Below, one piece after another: positions 30,372-39,731 of a stretch of DNA of 64,000 nt. The stretch lies in contig NC_022997.1 in the NCBI RefSeq assembly GCF_000503895.1, forward strand, positions 1,446,501 through 1,510,500, written 5' to 3'. The stretch is from Hyphomicrobium nitrativorans NL23 (GTDB lineage: Bacteria; Pseudomonadota; Alphaproteobacteria; Rhizobiales; Hyphomicrobiaceae). A program made the translations under genes and the position numbers. Positions within the stretch are counted from its first letter, which is position 1, and each line of letters opens with the position of its first letter. The notes beneath the pieces were generated by a model. It made no database searches and was not told where the DNA came from. It saw nothing but the letters and a program-made list of their open reading frames with translations.

Positions 30372-31136
30372 ATGACCGAACGCATTAAGCCGCAGCGGGT
30401 CGCCGAAGCGATTGCCGAGCACATCGAGCAGCTCATTCTGCAGGGCGTCCTGCGCCCGGGTGAGCGGCTGACGCCGGAGCGCGAGCTTGCCGAGAAACTC
30501 GATGTGTCCCGGGCCTCCTTGCGCGAGGCGATCGAGATGCTCGCCGGCCGTGGCTTGCTGATCACGACGCGCGGCGGAACGCATGTGGCTCAATTCCTGT
30601 CGCCGCTTCTCAAGCCGCTGGCCTCCCTGCTGGAAAACAACGCGCAGGTCACGGCCGACTATTTCGAGTTTCGTCAAGGCGTCGACGCCCAGTCGGCGCG
30701 CTACGCGGCGCTCAGGGCATCAGACATCGACCGAGAGGCCATCCGGGCCTGTGTCGCGCGCATGAAGAAGGCGCACGAGATTGCGGATCCGACCGAAGAG
30801 GCTCAAGCAGACGTCGATCTGCATATTTCGATCTACGAAGCGGCGCACAACGCCGTCGTGCTCCACATCATGAGGGGGCTGGTCGAGCTGCTCCGCACCA
30901 ACATTTTCTACAGCCGCCGGCAGCTCTATCAGCGCGCGGCCGTTCGCAACAAGCTTCTGGCGCAGCATCTGGCCATCGCGGACGCCATTCTGGCGGGCAA
31001 CCCTAAAGCAGCCGAGGCCGCCGCGACCGACCACGTGCGCTTCACGTTCAACAACGTCGAGGAGATTCTTCGCGACGGCGCACGCCTCAAGGCGTCGCTG
31101 TTGCGCGTTGCACGGAGCGATTATCTCGCAAGTTGA
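30372..31136 (+). CDS. FadR/LldR-type GntR regulator (FCD domain), lut-linked
   Basis: The 254-residue protein has an N-terminal winged helix-turn-helix (LRPGERLTPERELAEKLDVS followed by RASLREAIEML) and a C-terminal FCD ligand domain with metal-type His residues (DLHISIYEAAHN, LAQHLAI, ATDHVRF). Divergence from lutABC suggests an LldR/LutR role: repression relieved by lactate. It shares most of its sequence pattern with the second regulator at 39825. The sigma54 activator gene starts 52 bp downstream. Confidence 0.88.
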   Translation: MTERIKPQRVAEAIAEHIEQLILQGVLRPGERLTPERELAEKLDVSRASLREAIEMLAGRGLLITTRGGTHVAQFLSPLLKPLASLLENNAQVTADYFEFRQGVDAQSARYAALRASDIDREAIRACVARMKKAHEIADPTEEAQADVDLHISIYEAAHNAVVLHIMRGLVELLRTNIFYSRRQLYQRAAVRNKLLAQHLAIADAILAGNPKAAEAAATDHVRFTFNNVEEILRDGARLKASLLRVARSDYLAS

Positions 31137-31188
31137 AAAGACGAGCACGCCCGGAGCAAACATAAGAAGCCTTTTTGGGAGGGCGAGA

Positions 31189-33150
31189 ATGAACGTGTTT
31201 GGCAAGGGAAAGGTGGCTGACCGATCTCCCGAATACGCTCATGCGAAAAGGATCGTCGACGAGATCGCGCGGGACGAGTGCGATGTCGCGGAGGATATGT
31301 CGAGTCTCATCGTCTCGTCGTGGAAACGCTGCGTCAGCGAATACAAGCTCGACCGCGGCGGCCACAAGGGGCCTGAGATTGTCACAAGCAACGAGTTGAA
31401 GCGCGCCGTCGATCCGCTCGACCTCCTGAGGCATGTCGCCCGTCCCGAGATCGAGCGGCTGATGGAGCAAGTGGGCGGGTCCGGCTATGTCGTCATGCTG
31501 GCCGATCCGAACGGCATTGCACTCGATGTGCTGAGTGCGGCGGCGCCCGACCGTGCGCTGCGTCGCGTCGGCGTGTGCCCCGGGGCGACGTGGGGCGAGG
31601 AACAAGCCGGAACTAACGGGATCGGGACATCGATCGCGAGCCGGTGCGCAGTGACCATCCACCGCTCGCAGCACTTCTTCTTCAACTATTCGGGCCTCAC
31701 CTGCACGGCAGCACCGATTTTCGGCTCCGACGGGCAGGTCATGGCATCGCTCGACGCGTCATCGGTCGCGGACCTTCCTAAGGAGATGCAGCCGTTGGTG
31801 CGCGAACTCGTTTCGGCAACGGCACGCCGTATCGAGCGGCGCTACTTCCTGGAAAAGAACCGCAACCGCGCCATCGTGCGCGTCGAATGGGGGCTGGACA
31901 GCCATCATGATGGCTCCGGGTTGATCCTGGCGCTGGACGACAATGGGCGCACCATCGAAGTTCAAGGGGGCGGCGGCGACCACGCGCGGGCAACGAATTG
32001 TGGCGCCCTGATCGGAAATCCGCTCTCGGCGTTCATGGAGATCGCCTGGCAGGATGTGGCCCGCAGCGCCAAGAGTCCGCACGTCGAACGTATCGGCATC
32101 GCGCACCTGAAGGGCAGCGACCGTCCATGTTTTGCAAGCCTGATCGCGCCTGCCCGCTCCGCCGGCTGGGCGCCGTCCAGGAGACTGGCGTCCGGGGCTG
32201 CCGGCGCGTGCAAGCTCGATCTCGATTTTCTGGCCGGTAGCGATCCCGTCATGCGCGAGCATGTCCGGACCATCCGCAGGCTCGTCGACAAAAGCCTGCC
32301 GATCCTGCTCTACGGCGAGACCGGCACCGGCAAGGAGGAGTTCGCGCGCGGCATTCATGAGGTGGGTGCACGCTCCGCCAAGCCGTTCGTGGTCATCGAC
32401 TGCTCGTCTATCCCCGAAAGCCTGATCGAAAGCGAACTGTTCGGCTACGAGACGGGCACTTTCACGGGGGCGCGGCGAGAGGGCCGGCGCGGACGAATCG
32501 CCGAGGCCAACGGCGGCACGCTGTTCCTGGACGAGATCGGCGACATGCCGCTTCCGCTTCAGACGCGGCTTCTGCGCGTGCTGGCCCAGGGGGAGGTGGT
32601 GCCGCTCGGCGCGGCCAAGCCCATCAAGGTGGATTTCAACCTCATCTGTGCGAGCCATCAGGACTTGCCGAAGATGGTCTCCGAGGGCACGTTCCGCCAG
32701 GATCTCTATTACCGCATCGCGGGCATACGCCTGGAGCTGCCTGCCCTCCGGGCGCGGACGGACAAGGAGAGCGTGATCTTGGGCGCGCTGGCCGTCGAGG
32801 CGCAGAAGATGGCGCTTGGGGTGCCGCCGGCTATCTCGCCGGAGGCGCTCAAGATCCTCCTCGCGCAGAGGTGGCCCGGCAACATGCGCGAGTTGCGTCT
32901 CGCGCTCCGGTATGCGCTCGCCTGCTCTGGCGAGGATGAGATCTCGCAGGATCGGTTGCCGAACTGGCTCAACCTCGGAGCCGGAGACAACGCGCCTTCC
33001 CCGGTCGGGGACGTGCCCGACGCGCCCAATCTGATCGATGCGCTGGAGCGCAACCGCTGGTGCATTTCCGATGCGGCTTGTGAGCTGAGGGTGAGCCGGC
33101 AGACGCTTTACCGCTGGATCAAGAAGGAAAACCTCAGCCGGCCGACGTGA
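31189..33150 (+). CDS. sigma54-dependent transcriptional activator (AcoR-like)
   Basis: The 653-residue enhancer-binding protein has an N-terminal GAF-type sensor (GATWGEEQAGTNGIGTSIAS, typical of AcoR), an AAA+ domain and a Fis-type HTH. Walker A is GETGTGKEEF and Walker B is GGTLFLDEIGD. The sigma54-contact loop reads GTFTGA instead of GAFTGA. The HTH is WCISDAACELRVSRQTLYRW. AcoR relatives respond to acetoin, alcohols or glycerol-type diols. Three sigma54 promoters in this window (PQQ operon, porin, aldA) are its likely targets. GGGAGGG precedes the chosen ATG. Confidence 0.9.
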   Translation: MNVFGKGKVADRSPEYAHAKRIVDEIARDECDVAEDMSSLIVSSWKRCVSEYKLDRGGHKGPEIVTSNELKRAVDPLDLLRHVARPEIERLMEQVGGSGYVVMLADPNGIALDVLSAAAPDRALRRVGVCPGATWGEEQAGTNGIGTSIASRCAVTIHRSQHFFFNYSGLTCTAAPIFGSDGQVMASLDASSVADLPKEMQPLVRELVSATARRIERRYFLEKNRNRAIVRVEWGLDSHHDGSGLILALDDNGRTIEVQGGGGDHARATNCGALIGNPLSAFMEIAWQDVARSAKSPHVERIGIAHLKGSDRPCFASLIAPARSAGWAPSRRLASGAAGACKLDLDFLAGSDPVMREHVRTIRRLVDKSLPILLYGETGTGKEEFARGIHEVGARSAKPFVVIDCSSIPESLIESELFGYETGTFTGARREGRRGRIAEANGGTLFLDEIGDMPLPLQTRLLRVLAQGEVVPLGAAKPIKVDFNLICASHQDLPKMVSEGTFRQDLYYRIAGIRLELPALRARTDKESVILGALAVEAQKMALGVPPAISPEALKILLAQRWPGNMRELRLALRYALACSGEDEISQDRLPNWLNLGAGDNAPSPVGDVPDAPNLIDALERNRWCISDAACELRVSRQTLYRWIKKENLSRPT

Positions 33151-33162
33151 GCAAGTCGCCTT

Positions 33163-33191
33163 CACGCTCCCGGATTGTGTCCGGGAGCGTG
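33163..33191. terminator. terminator hairpin between convergent activator and aldA
   Basis: Perfect 11-bp arms CACGCTCCCGG (33163-33173) and CCGGGAGCGTG (33181-33191) flank a 7-nt loop. The hairpin lies between two convergent stop codons, so it can serve both directions. Confidence 0.7.
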
Positions 33192-33223
33192 CTTGAGCGG
33201 GATACCGCAGATGTGCCTGCGGA

Positions 33224-34687
33224 TCAGCCGTGCTGCAGGTAAACCGCTTGGGTCTCGGTAAACTCGTAGAGACCGTGCTTGCCGTCCGCCCCGCCGATGC
33301 CGGACTTGCGCCGTCCGGCGTGGAAGCCCTGCATGGCCTCGAAGTGCTCGCGGTTGATGTAGGTCTCGCCGAAGCGCAAGTCGCGGCTCGCGCGCATTGC
33401 CGTATTCAGGTCGTTCGTAAAGATCGACGAGGTCAGCCCGTAGTCTGACGCGTTCGACAGCGCGACCGCCTCCTCGACGTCATCGACAATCTGGATCGGC
33501 AGCACGGGGCCGAACACCTCCTTCTGCATGATCTCCATATCGGCGCGGCAGTTGGCGATAACCGTGGGCTCGTAATGGTGGCCGCGCGAGACATCGGCCG
33601 GCTTGCCGCCGGTTACAACCTCGGCGCCGGCAGCGCGCGCCCGGTCGACCATGCCCGTCACCTTGTCCAGGCCGGCGCGGTTGACGAGGGGGCCCATGTT
33701 AAGATCGGGCATGGCCAGGGGATCGCCGTAACGCGTCTCGCGCATCAGACGGGTGATGCGATCGAGGAAGGCATCCGCCACCGGCCGCGCCACGTAGACG
33801 CGCTCGGCGCAATTGCAGACCTGGCCCGTGTTGATGACGCGCGAGTCGTAAATCGCTTTCGCCGCCAGATCGAGGTCGGCGTCGGCCAGCACGATGGCAG
33901 GGGCCTTGCCGCCGAGCTCCAGATTGACGCGCGTCAGGTTGGTGGCGGCCATCTGCATGATCTTGCTGCCGGTCTCGACGCTGCCTGTGAAGCTGATCAG
34001 CCCGACGTCGCGGTGGGCAGCCAGGTGGGCGCCGGTGTTGGCCCCGGTGCCGCTCACGAGATTGAAGACTCCGGCGGGCAGGTCCGTCTCCGCCACCAGT
34101 CCGGCGAAGGCAAAGGCATTGAGTGGCGTTTCCTCGCTCGACTTGATGACGATAGTGTTTCCGGTGACGAGTGCCGGAGCCATCTTGCGGGCAATGAGGA
34201 AGAACGGAAAGTTCCAAGGCAGAATTCCGGCCGTCACGCCGATGGGCTTGCGGAACAGGAAGATGCTTTCTCCCGCCCGGTCGCTGGTGAGGATCTCGCC
34301 CTCGATGCGCCGTGCCCACTCGGCCATATAGTCGATGTAATCGGCCGTGAAGTTGACCTCGATGCGCGCGAGCGGCAGCACCTTGCCCTGCTCCTCGGTG
34401 ATGAGGCGGGCGAGCGGTTCGGCGTTGGCCCGCACCTTCGCCGCGATGGCCTTGAGATGGCGGGCGCGCTCGATCGCCGGCAGCTTCTCCCACGCCGGCT
34501 GCGCGCGCTTCGCGGCCTGCACGGCCTGATCGACGACCTCCGATCCGCTGTCAGGTACGCGGGCGATAACGTCGAGCGTGGCGGGATTGGAGACGTCGAT
34601 CGTATTGCCCCGGCTCTCGACGAACTTGCCGTCGATAAAATTTTGATAGGCAGCCGCTGCTCCCGGCTGCTGTGTGAAAAGCTGCAT
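33224..34687 (-). CDS. aldA: lactaldehyde/glycolaldehyde dehydrogenase (AldA)
   Basis: The 487-residue NAD-dependent aldehyde dehydrogenase follows E. coli AldA along its length: EVNFTADYIDYMAEWARRIE, GILPWNFPFFLIARKMAPAL and GETYINREHFEAMQGFHAGR then KSGIGGADGKHGL. The catalytic Cys is in NTGQVCNCAERVYV and the general-base Glu in LELGGKAP. AldA oxidises L-lactaldehyde to lactate in the cytoplasm. It has its own sigma54 promoter (34816-34802) with candidate enhancer sites further upstream, and sits convergent to the activator gene. Confidence 0.93.
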   Translation of the reverse strand: MQLFTQQPGAAAAYQNFIDGKFVESRGNTIDVSNPATLDVIARVPDSGSEVVDQAVQAAKRAQPAWEKLPAIERARHLKAIAAKVRANAEPLARLITEEQGKVLPLARIEVNFTADYIDYMAEWARRIEGEILTSDRAGESIFLFRKPIGVTAGILPWNFPFFLIARKMAPALVTGNTIVIKSSEETPLNAFAFAGLVAETDLPAGVFNLVSGTGANTGAHLAAHRDVGLISFTGSVETGSKIMQMAATNLTRVNLELGGKAPAIVLADADLDLAAKAIYDSRVINTGQVCNCAERVYVARPVADAFLDRITRLMRETRYGDPLAMPDLNMGPLVNRAGLDKVTGMVDRARAAGAEVVTGGKPADVSRGHHYEPTVIANCRADMEIMQKEVFGPVLPIQIVDDVEEAVALSNASDYGLTSSIFTNDLNTAMRASRDLRFGETYINREHFEAMQGFHAGRRKSGIGGADGKHGLYEFTETQAVYLQHG

Positions 34688-34801
34688 CTGTCACTCCCTG
34701 GAAATTCTTTGTCATTTGGCAGAGGGTCCGCGGCGGAAGGCCGTACGTCGGGGCCACCTCGCCGGCGATGCCGAGACGGCTCGCTGCCGCAGACGGTGGG
34801 A

Positions 34802-34816
34802 GCAAGCGCTATGCCA
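34802..34816 (-). promoter_or_regulatory. sigma54 promoter of aldA
   Basis: On the minus strand TGGCAT-AGCGC-TTGC fits the -24/-12 consensus with one mismatch at the end of the -24 element. It lies 115 bp upstream of the aldA start in a 419-bp gene-free region. Confidence 0.65.
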
Positions 34817-34930
34817 ATAGGGAAGCAACGCGTTTGGCGCAGAGCTATTCGGACGCGCAAGCGTCTGTCGTAGTTAGGCTATTTTCGATTTTTTCAATGC
34901 GCGCGCTTCTGCCTGGGAGGCGTCGCCGTG

Positions 34931-34968
34931 TGTAACATGCGCTCGTTTGACGTTACGTCCGCCGTAAC
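34931..34968. promoter_or_regulatory. GTAAC/GTTAC cluster, candidate activator sites upstream of aldA
   Basis: TGTAAC (34931-34936), GTTAC (34952-34956) and GTAAC (34964-34968) lie 115-150 bp upstream of the aldA sigma54 promoter. They echo the inverted GCGTTACA/TGTAACGC site of the PQQ/porin region, which suggests the same enhancer-binding protein. Confidence 0.45.
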
Positions 34969-35037
34969 TCGATGCCCGTTCGAGGTGTGCGGCATCGACC
35001 GTCGGCGCGCAGCGCCAAGACACTGTGATCAGAATAG

Positions 35038-35072
35038 AGAAGCCCGGGAAAGGCGAACCTTCCCCGGGCTTC
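35038..35072 (-). terminator. hairpin downstream of iorB-like gene
   Basis: Arms AGCCCGGG (35041-35048) and CCCGGGCT (35063-35070) with a 14-nt loop lie 35 bp after the stop of the molybdenum subunit gene. The T-run on the minus strand is interrupted (CTTCTCTATTC). Confidence 0.5.
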
Positions 35073-35106
35073 ATCTTCTGAAAGCAGACCGTTGGCGCCA
35101 GGCCGC

Positions 35107-37476
35107 TTACGCGACCTTCTCGCCCATGGGCATGTTTCTGAGGCGCTTGCCGGTCGCGGCGAATACGCCGTTGGCGAGCGCGGGGGCGAACGGCGGCAAG
35201 CCCGGCTCGCCCACGCCCGCAGCATTCCGTCCCGGCTGCGGCTCGACGAGAAGCACATCGACCACCTTCGGGAAGTTCGACATCCGCGCGATCTCGAAAT
35301 CGTAGAAGTTGGACTGCTCGACCGCACCGTTCTTGAACGTGATGCCGCTGTAAAGCCCGTGTGACATGCCCATGACGGCCGCGCCCTCGACCTGCGAGCG
35401 GATGCGCTCCGGGTTGACGTAGAACCCGCAGTCCATGGCCGTGACGGCATGAGGCACGGTGATGGTGCCGTCGTCCTTCACGTCCACGTGCACAACCGTC
35501 GCGACGTAGTTGTGCCACGACAGATGCGCCGCGAGACCGAGCCCTTGCCCCTTCGGCAGTTCCTTGCCCCAGCCGGCTTTCTCGGTCGCCAGATTGATCA
35601 CGTGCTTCAGGCGCGCCGTATCGACGGGGAAAGGTTCGTAGGGGTCGCCATAGTGCCAGAAGTCCTCCGGATACCCGAGCGCCTTCAGGTCGAGGATGCG
35701 GTCCGATCCGATCAGCTCCAGCAGGAACTCCCGATGATCGCGCCCCATCGCATGCGCGGCTTCCGCAACCGCGGACTGTACCGCGAACGCACGCGGGACG
35801 TTCGACACCGACCGGAGCCAGCCGATCCGCGTATGGGCGAACGCCTGTCCGTTCTCGCAGCGCACGTTCGCAATCTCGTACGGCGTGTTCACGAAGCCCA
35901 TGCCGTATTCGATATTGAACTGGTAGCCGCTGTCGGGTGCAAACGTCGAGAGGATCGACGGCGCCACCGTGCGGTGGCGGAAGCCCGTCACCTTGCCGGC
36001 ATCGTCGAAGGCCATCTCGATCCGCTCCACCGAGACCGTATGGTAGAACGAGTGGTGCATGTCGTCTTCGCGCGTCCATTGCAGAAGCACCGGCGCACCG
36101 CCGATTTTCCGCGAGATGAGCGCGGCTTCGACCATGAAGTCCCACTTCGATTTGCGCCCGAAACCGCCGCCGAGCAGCGTCACATGAACCGTGACGTCCT
36201 CGATCGGAAGCTCAAGCGCTTTTGCGAGATCCTCGCGCGCGCCGTACGGGCTCTGCACCGGCGCCCACACCTCGCACTTTCCGTCCGCGACACGCGCCAC
36301 CGCAACGAGCGGTTCCATCGATGCCTGATTGAGATGCTGGCAACGATACTCCTCCGAGAACACCGTCTTGGCATTCGCGAACGTGGTATCGACGTTACCA
36401 AGATCGCGGATCACCTTTCCGGGCTTCTTGGACGTCTCCGACATCTCCTCGAAGAAGGCGTCCGTATTGTAGCCGGCATGATCGGCGCTCGGTTCCCATT
36501 CGACGGTGAGCGCATCCCGGCCCTGCAACGCCGCGAACGTGGAGTTCGCCACAACGGCGACGCCGCCGAGCGGCGCAAACTTGCGCGGCGCCTCGTGGAA
36601 GCCTTCGATCTCGTGCACGGCTTCCACGCCGGGCACTTTCAGCGCAGCGGCACCATCGAACGACTTGAGCTTCTCGCCGAGCACGGCGGGGCGAATCATG
36701 ACGGCGTACTTCATGCCCGGAAGGCGCACGTCGGCGCCGTAGATCGCCTTGCCGGTCGTGATGTCGTGGAGATCCGTAATCTTCGTCTCGCCCTTGCGCA
36801 TATAGCTGAATTCGTCGGGCGTCTTGAACAGTAGCGTTTCACGCGCGGGTACGGGCAGCGCCATCGCCGCTTCCGCGAGATCGCCGAAGCCGAGCGTTTC
36901 GCCTGTCTCTTTGCCCGCGTCGTCGAGTTGCGCCACCTTGTGAGCCTTGGCACGCACGCGTGACGCGTCGATGCCCCACTTGGTTGCCGCCGCCTGCTCC
37001 AGCATCTGGCGCATCGCGGCTCCGCATTCGCGCATCGGCTGGATGTAATGGCGCATGGAGCGCGAGCCGTCGGTGTCCTGGTTGCCGTAGAGCGGCTCGT
37101 CGCCCACGGCCTGCTCGATGCTGACCTGCGACCAATCCGCCTCCATTTCGTCGGCTACGACCATCGGCAGGCTGGTGCGCACGCCCGTTCCCATTTCCGC
37201 GCGGTGCGCGAGAATGGTGACGGAGCCATCCGGCTTGATGGAGACGAACACGTGCGGATCGCTGGCGCTGCCATAGCCGTGCGGCATGTCCGCGCCGCCC
37301 GTCGGGTAAGGCGTCAGCTTCTCGCGCGCCGACGCACTCGGAATGCGAACCGCGAGCACGAGGCCCGAGGCGGCAAGAGCGCCGCCCACGAAGCTACGCC
37401 GGCTCACATTCTCGATCAAAGCGGGCGAAGTTTTACGCTCGGCCTTCTCGGCTTCCTTCTTGAGATAATGCAACAT
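35107..37476 (-). CDS. periplasmic molybdopterin aldehyde oxidoreductase, large subunit (IorB-like)
   Basis: The 789-residue subunit of the xanthine oxidase superfamily has a Tat signal (SRRSFVGGALAASGLVLAV). Molybdopterin-cytosine-dinucleotide sites are recognisable: GYGSASDPHVFVSIKPDGSV, HRAEMGTGVRTSLPMVVADE and LLGGGFGRKSKWDFMVEAA. The active-site Glu lies in VGEPGLPPFAPALANGV. The architecture is that of IorB and membrane-linked aldehyde dehydrogenases of acetic acid bacteria. It would oxidise an aldehyde in the periplasm, possibly lactaldehyde from the PQQ enzyme. It starts three bases after the small-subunit stop. Confidence 0.9.
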   Translation of the reverse strand: MLHYLKKEAEKAERKTSPALIENVSRRSFVGGALAASGLVLAVRIPSASAREKLTPYPTGGADMPHGYGSASDPHVFVSIKPDGSVTILAHRAEMGTGVRTSLPMVVADEMEADWSQVSIEQAVGDEPLYGNQDTDGSRSMRHYIQPMRECGAAMRQMLEQAAATKWGIDASRVRAKAHKVAQLDDAGKETGETLGFGDLAEAAMALPVPARETLLFKTPDEFSYMRKGETKITDLHDITTGKAIYGADVRLPGMKYAVMIRPAVLGEKLKSFDGAAALKVPGVEAVHEIEGFHEAPRKFAPLGGVAVVANSTFAALQGRDALTVEWEPSADHAGYNTDAFFEEMSETSKKPGKVIRDLGNVDTTFANAKTVFSEEYRCQHLNQASMEPLVAVARVADGKCEVWAPVQSPYGAREDLAKALELPIEDVTVHVTLLGGGFGRKSKWDFMVEAALISRKIGGAPVLLQWTREDDMHHSFYHTVSVERIEMAFDDAGKVTGFRHRTVAPSILSTFAPDSGYQFNIEYGMGFVNTPYEIANVRCENGQAFAHTRIGWLRSVSNVPRAFAVQSAVAEAAHAMGRDHREFLLELIGSDRILDLKALGYPEDFWHYGDPYEPFPVDTARLKHVINLATEKAGWGKELPKGQGLGLAAHLSWHNYVATVVHVDVKDDGTITVPHAVTAMDCGFYVNPERIRSQVEGAAVMGMSHGLYSGITFKNGAVEQSNFYDFEIARMSNFPKVVDVLLVEPQPGRNAAGVGEPGLPPFAPALANGVFAATGKRLRNMPMGEKVA

Positions 37477-37479
37477 GGC

Positions 37480-37932
37480 TTACACTCCTCCCGCCGCAAG
37501 ACGCACAGCCGCATGGATGCGCTGGTAGCATCCGCAGCGGCAGAGGTTTCCGCTCATTTCCTGGGTAATTTCGTCGTCGGACGGCGCCTGGTTCTCCGCC
37601 AGGAGAGACGCTGCCTGCATGATCTGCCCCGCCTGGCAGAAACCGCACTGCGGCACGCTGAGTTCGCGCCATGCCTTCTGCACGGGGTGATCGCCTTCCG
37701 GGTGCAGGCCTTCGATCGTGGTCACGGCCTTGCCGTCCGCCATTTCGATCGTCGTCATGCAAGAGCGCACGGCCACGCCGTCGAGGTGGATGGTGCAAGC
37801 CCCGCAAAGGCCTTGTCCGCATCCGTATTTGGTGCCGGTGAGGCCCGCGTCGTCACGCAGATACCAGAGCAGCGGCGTGCCCGGATCCCCGTCGAAGGAA
37901 CGGCTCTCGCCGTTCACGGTGAAGGTTGCCAT
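37480..37932 (-). CDS. [2Fe-2S] subunit of the molybdenum aldehyde oxidoreductase (IorA-like)
   Basis: The 150-residue protein has a plant-type [2Fe-2S] site ([18 protein letters not shown], with Cys in VRSCMT) and a second four-helix [2Fe-2S] site ([27 protein letters not shown]). It passes electrons from the Mo subunit. The ATG at 37932 gives the standard start [18 protein letters not shown]; an extra 22 residues upstream are rejected. No signal peptide is present, so it would ride out with its Tat-targeted partner. No cytochrome c subunit is encoded nearby. Confidence 0.92.
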   Translation of the reverse strand: MATFTVNGESRSFDGDPGTPLLWYLRDDAGLTGTKYGCGQGLCGACTIHLDGVAVRSCMTTIEMADGKAVTTIEGLHPEGDHPVQKAWRELSVPQCGFCQAGQIMQAASLLAENQAPSDDEITQEMSGNLCRCGCYQRIHAAVRLAAGGV

Positions 37933-38025
37933 GATACGTTCTCCCGGTTTTACGGCGGCAAACACGACCGCCAACTGCAACTTCAAACGATCGTCCAAAC
38001 GTGTCGGCTCTTCCGGCGCCGAGGA

Positions 38026-39675
38026 TCACGGGACGAGGAGGGTCATAGGCCACACATAGGCTTGGCCCATGACAAACAGACCAACGAGGATCGCGAGCGC
38101 GACCGAGTGGAAGAACACGAAGCGAAGGATAGACCCTTCGTGCCCGTACCACCTCGTGGCCGTAGACGCGACGACGATGGATTGCGCATCGATCATCTTG
38201 CCCATCACGCCGCCGGAGCTGTTGGCGGAGGCCATCAGCACCGGACTCAAATCGAGCTGCTCTGCCGTTACCTTCTGCAAGCCGCCGAACAACACGTTGG
38301 ATGCTGTGTCGGATCCGGTCAACGCCACGCCGAGCCAGCCGATGAGGGTGCCGAACAACGGATAGAGCCAGCCGGTATTGGCCAAAGCGAGGCCGAGGGT
38401 GGCGTCGGTGCCGGCGTAGCGGGTGACGAACCCGATTGCCAGCATACAGGAGATCGTGATCAGCGAATAGCGCACGAGGTAGATCGTGCGAAGATACATG
38501 CGCACCATGCCGCTTAAACTATATCCGAGGAAGAATCCTGAGAAGATGGCGGCGAGCAGAATGCCGGATCCGGTCGTCGACAGGATGTTGAAGGTGTAGA
38601 CGGCGGCTTCGGTATGCGCTTCCGCAACGACGGGCGGCACCTTCTGCACCTGTTCGTGCAGGCCCATGACGGGCACTTTCGCCACCCATATGCCATCGAG
38701 GGCCGCACGCACTTGCGGCGCGCCCCAGAGGAAGACGCAAATCGAGAGCACAACCCAGGGCGTCCATGCGCGCCGCACCGCGGGCGCGGGGAGATCCTCC
38801 TTCACCGGCACGGAGCCGGCATTGCCCGCGCCAGCCAGCTCGGCCGCGGTGGCTGCGGCCCGATCACTCGGCTTCCAGATGCGCAGGAAGCCAGCGAGCG
38901 CCGCCATCGACACGATGGCGGCCACGATGTCGACCAGCCAGGGACCGTGGAAGTTCGAGACCAGATACTGCGGCACGGCGAACGACACGCCCGCAACAAG
39001 AATCGGTGGCCAGACCTCCATCATCTTGCGGAAGCCGACGTAGGCCCACACCAGCCAGAACGGCACCATAACGGAGAAGAACGGAAGCTGCCGACCAATC
39101 ATGCCGGACAGCTCGTGAAGGTCGAGGCCGGTCACGGCGGAAAGCGCGATCACCGGGGTGCCGAGCGCACCGAAGGCGACGGGCGCCGTGTTGGCAATCA
39201 GCGAGAGACCGGAAGCGGCAAGCGGCGTGAAGCCGAGCCCGATCAGCATCGCCGCCGTCACGGCGACCGGCGTTCCGAACCCTGCAGCGCCCTCGAAAAA
39301 CGCGCCGAGGCAGAACGCAATGAACAGCAGCTGCAACCGGCGATCGTCGCTGACGGTGCTGATCGACCGCTGCAAAACCGCAAACTCACCCTTCTCGTTG
39401 GTGAGCTGATAAAGGAAGATGACGTTGAGAATGATCCAGCCAATCGGCAAAAGCCCGAACGCCGCGCCGTAGGCGGCCGCGAGTCCCGCCATTTGCACCG
39501 GCATTCCGTAGGCAAAAACGGCGACGATCAGCGCCGCCACGAGCCCCAACATGGCCGCAATATGGGCGCGGATGTTGAAAACACCGATGGCGCCAAGCAG
39601 AACAACGATAGGAACGGCGGCGACGGTGCTGGAAAGCACCATACTTCCGAGCGGGTCATAGACCTGCGACCACAT
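38026..39675 (-). CDS. lldP: L-lactate permease (LctP family)
   Basis: The 549-residue polytopic membrane protein starts MWSQVYDPLGSMVLSSTVAA, with the family segments FFEGAAGFGTPVAVTAAMLI and GWLGVALTGSDTASNVLFGG, and ANSSGGVMGKMIDAQSIVVA near the C-terminus. It imports lactate (or glycolate) with protons. GGAGGGGAAGAG precedes ATG 39675. Downstream on the same strand are the Mo enzyme genes, 93 bp away. Upstream and divergent is an FCD regulator with an operator between them. It would supply LutABC with external or periplasmically made lactate. Confidence 0.92.
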   Translation of the reverse strand: MWSQVYDPLGSMVLSSTVAAVPIVVLLGAIGVFNIRAHIAAMLGLVAALIVAVFAYGMPVQMAGLAAAYGAAFGLLPIGWIILNVIFLYQLTNEKGEFAVLQRSISTVSDDRRLQLLFIAFCLGAFFEGAAGFGTPVAVTAAMLIGLGFTPLAASGLSLIANTAPVAFGALGTPVIALSAVTGLDLHELSGMIGRQLPFFSVMVPFWLVWAYVGFRKMMEVWPPILVAGVSFAVPQYLVSNFHGPWLVDIVAAIVSMAALAGFLRIWKPSDRAAATAAELAGAGNAGSVPVKEDLPAPAVRRAWTPWVVLSICVFLWGAPQVRAALDGIWVAKVPVMGLHEQVQKVPPVVAEAHTEAAVYTFNILSTTGSGILLAAIFSGFFLGYSLSGMVRMYLRTIYLVRYSLITISCMLAIGFVTRYAGTDATLGLALANTGWLYPLFGTLIGWLGVALTGSDTASNVLFGGLQKVTAEQLDLSPVLMASANSSGGVMGKMIDAQSIVVASTATRWYGHEGSILRFVFFHSVALAILVGLFVMGQAYVWPMTLLVP

Positions 39676-39712
39676 GAACTCTTCCCCTCCCTCGACGTTT
39701 GTTCTGAAGCTT

Positions 39713-39731
39713 TGGTAAAACGAATATACCA
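39713..39731. promoter_or_regulatory. candidate GntR/FCD operator upstream of lldP
   Basis: TGGTA-N9-TACCA has the same 5-9-5 geometry as the lut operator at 30240 and lies between divergent lldP and the second FCD regulator. A further TTGGTC follows at about 39742. Confidence 0.55.

Noticed and set aside
31759-33165. 468-codon minus-strand frame opposite the sigma54 activator
   Set aside because: Shadow frame; the plus strand has GAF, AAA+ and HTH motifs in order.
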